The notes beneath the pieces were generated by a model. That model worked only from the letters and a program-made list of their open reading frames with translations. It searched no databases and was not told the origin of the DNA. A stretch of 5,949 nucleotides of DNA, taken from contig JACRGO010000203.1 in NCBI GenBank assembly GCA_016212295.1, forward strand, positions 1-5,949, in the 5' to 3' direction. Made by a program: the position numbers and the translations under genes. Positions 5,583 to 5,949 of the stretch are shown here, in pieces (positions within the stretch are counted from its first letter, which is position 1; every line of letters starts with the position of its first letter). This DNA comes from Nitrospinota bacterium (GTDB taxonomy: Bacteria > Nitrospinota > Nitrospinia > JACRGO01).

Positions 5583-5770
5583 TATTTTTCCTCCATTTGA
5601 AGGTTATACTTCTCTATAAGTTTCAGTAGTTGCCTGATTTGATACGGTTTGGCCCTTCCTTCAATTCAGCCGAGCCTAAAACCGAATGCTACCGCACAGG
5701 ACCGGGCTTCTTTAAACCGGATATTTTTCGATCCGGAAAGCAATTTTTTGAACAATTTTTGCTTGTTCAC
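5582..5770 (-). pseudogene. hicA: hicA toxin pseudogene (internal deletion plus in-frame TGA)
   Basis: Read from GTG 5770 in one frame, 62 codons precede the TAG that overlaps the hicB start. The first part reads NKQKLFKKLLSGSKNIRF and, near codons 28-33, AFGFRL. After a TGA at codon 35 (5666-5668) the same frame continues with EGRAKPYQIRQLLKLIEKYN and ends MEEK. These are the N-terminal and C-terminal motifs of the HicA family that partners short HicB. In intact members, roughly 20-25 residues with the GSHH motif (the catalytic His of the mRNA interferase) lie between them. Here that segment is absent and the two parts meet at AFGFRL-G-stop-IEGRAKPYQ. The product is therefore both truncated and lacking its catalytic residue. 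A TAA four codons before the GTG bounds the frame on the left. No good Shine-Dalgarno sequence is visible. Family assignment comes from remembered motifs, not a search. Confidence 0.8.
5590..5594 (-). promoter_or_regulatory. ribosome binding site of hicB
   Basis: GGAGG on the minus strand, 7 nt before the GTG start at 5582. It lies inside the last codons of the hicA remnant and supports the GTG start rather than an internal ATG. Confidence 0.8.
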
Positions 5771-5813
5771 TGTGTTTTCTTATTATTTCAATTTCAGGTT
5801 CTTATTTCATGCC

Positions 5814-5849
5814 CGTTAGCCAGTAGCTAACGCAACACTTACTACTGGC
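5814..5849. repeat. two overlapping, mutually exclusive hairpins
   Basis: CGTTAGCcagtaGCTAACG (5814-5832) is a perfect 7-bp stem with a 5-nt loop. GCCAGTAG (5819-5826) can instead pair perfectly with CTACTGGC (5842-5849), 8 bp around a 15-nt loop. The shared bases mean only one can form at a time. They lie between the hicA remnant (44 bp from its start codon) and the possible gene starting at 5897, so they may belong to either leader, or be an operator dyad for the old hicAB promoter. Confidence 0.5.
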
Positions 5850-5896
5850 GAAAGGTGACGTCTTCATGAATGCCTATTGAATGGGAGTAGAATATC

Positions 5897-5949
5897 GTGT
5901 CAAAAAAGGATAATCAAGTAAAACCGTCATTCAGAGACAGAGCTCCAGT
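5897..5949 (+). CDS. possible start of a gene cut by the window edge
   Basis: A GTG start with GGGAG (5883-5887) 9 nt upstream opens a frame that remains open for 17 codons to the window end, beginning SKKDNQVKPSFRDRAP. The Lys-rich, hydrophilic beginning is typical of many cytoplasmic proteins and the other two frames close early (TGA at 5878-5880, TAA at 5911-5913). Too little is present to name it. It would be divergent from hicAB, with the alternative hairpins in between. Confidence 0.4.
   Translation, partial: MSKKDNQVKPSFRDRAP

Noticed and set aside
5717-5736. CCGGAT/ATCCGG hairpin as a terminator
   Set aside because: The 6-bp stem lies inside the hicA remnant coding frame and no T-run follows directly on either strand; coding origin is the simpler explanation.
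5630-5830. 66-codon plus-strand ORF
   Set aside because: It is antisense to the hicA remnant, has no ribosome binding site and no recognisable family, and its C-terminal hydrophobic run comes from the A/T-rich hicA leader.

Overview
The window is a stretch of ordinary bacterial chromosome. It carries three well-recognised housekeeping genes, one unrecognised gene, and a decayed toxin-antitoxin locus. There is no intron, phage, CRISPR or transposase signal. The genes have moderately high GC and the gaps are much more AT-rich. Several gaps hold degenerate 7-bp tandem repeats and small hairpins, of a kind often seen in environmental genomes of Desulfobacterota or Nitrospirota type. That taxonomic guess is weak, because alr, smpB and tex are near-universal in bacteria and nothing here fixes the lineage.

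Left part (1-1765, + strand): a short leader with a 16-bp palindrome and a four-unit repeat precedes alr (alanine racemase, D-alanine for peptidoglycan). Its stop codon overlaps the start of smpB (tmRNA-binding protein of trans-translation) in an ATGA junction, so the two are probably one translationally coupled operon. Middle (1817-2281, - strand): a 154-residue, mostly helical protein of unknown function converges on smpB and has its own good ribosome binding site. It is followed by about 360 bp without a gene, holding two heptamer-repeat arrays and A/T-rich dyads.

Right part (2643-4940, - strand): a complete tex gene (RNA-binding transcription accessory protein). Its best start is the ATG at 4940, not an upstream TTG. 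Two perfect dyads sit in its putative promoter. A further gap of about 370 bp has only hairpins. Then, on the - strand, comes a hicAB-type locus: hicB (short antitoxin) is intact, with a GTG start, a strong ribosome binding site and a textbook terminator. The hicA toxin gene directly upstream is a wreck. It keeps recognisable N- and C-terminal family motifs in one frame, but has lost the central segment that should carry the GSHH catalytic motif and contains an in-frame TGA. Its stop codon still overlaps the hicB start (TAGTG), which preserves the ancestral operon geometry. At the right edge two mutually exclusive hairpins precede what may be the first 17 codons of another + strand gene.

I did not find a convincing new multi-gene system. 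The most informative observation is the orphaned antitoxin next to a catalytically dead, internally deleted toxin remnant that a standard gene caller would miss.
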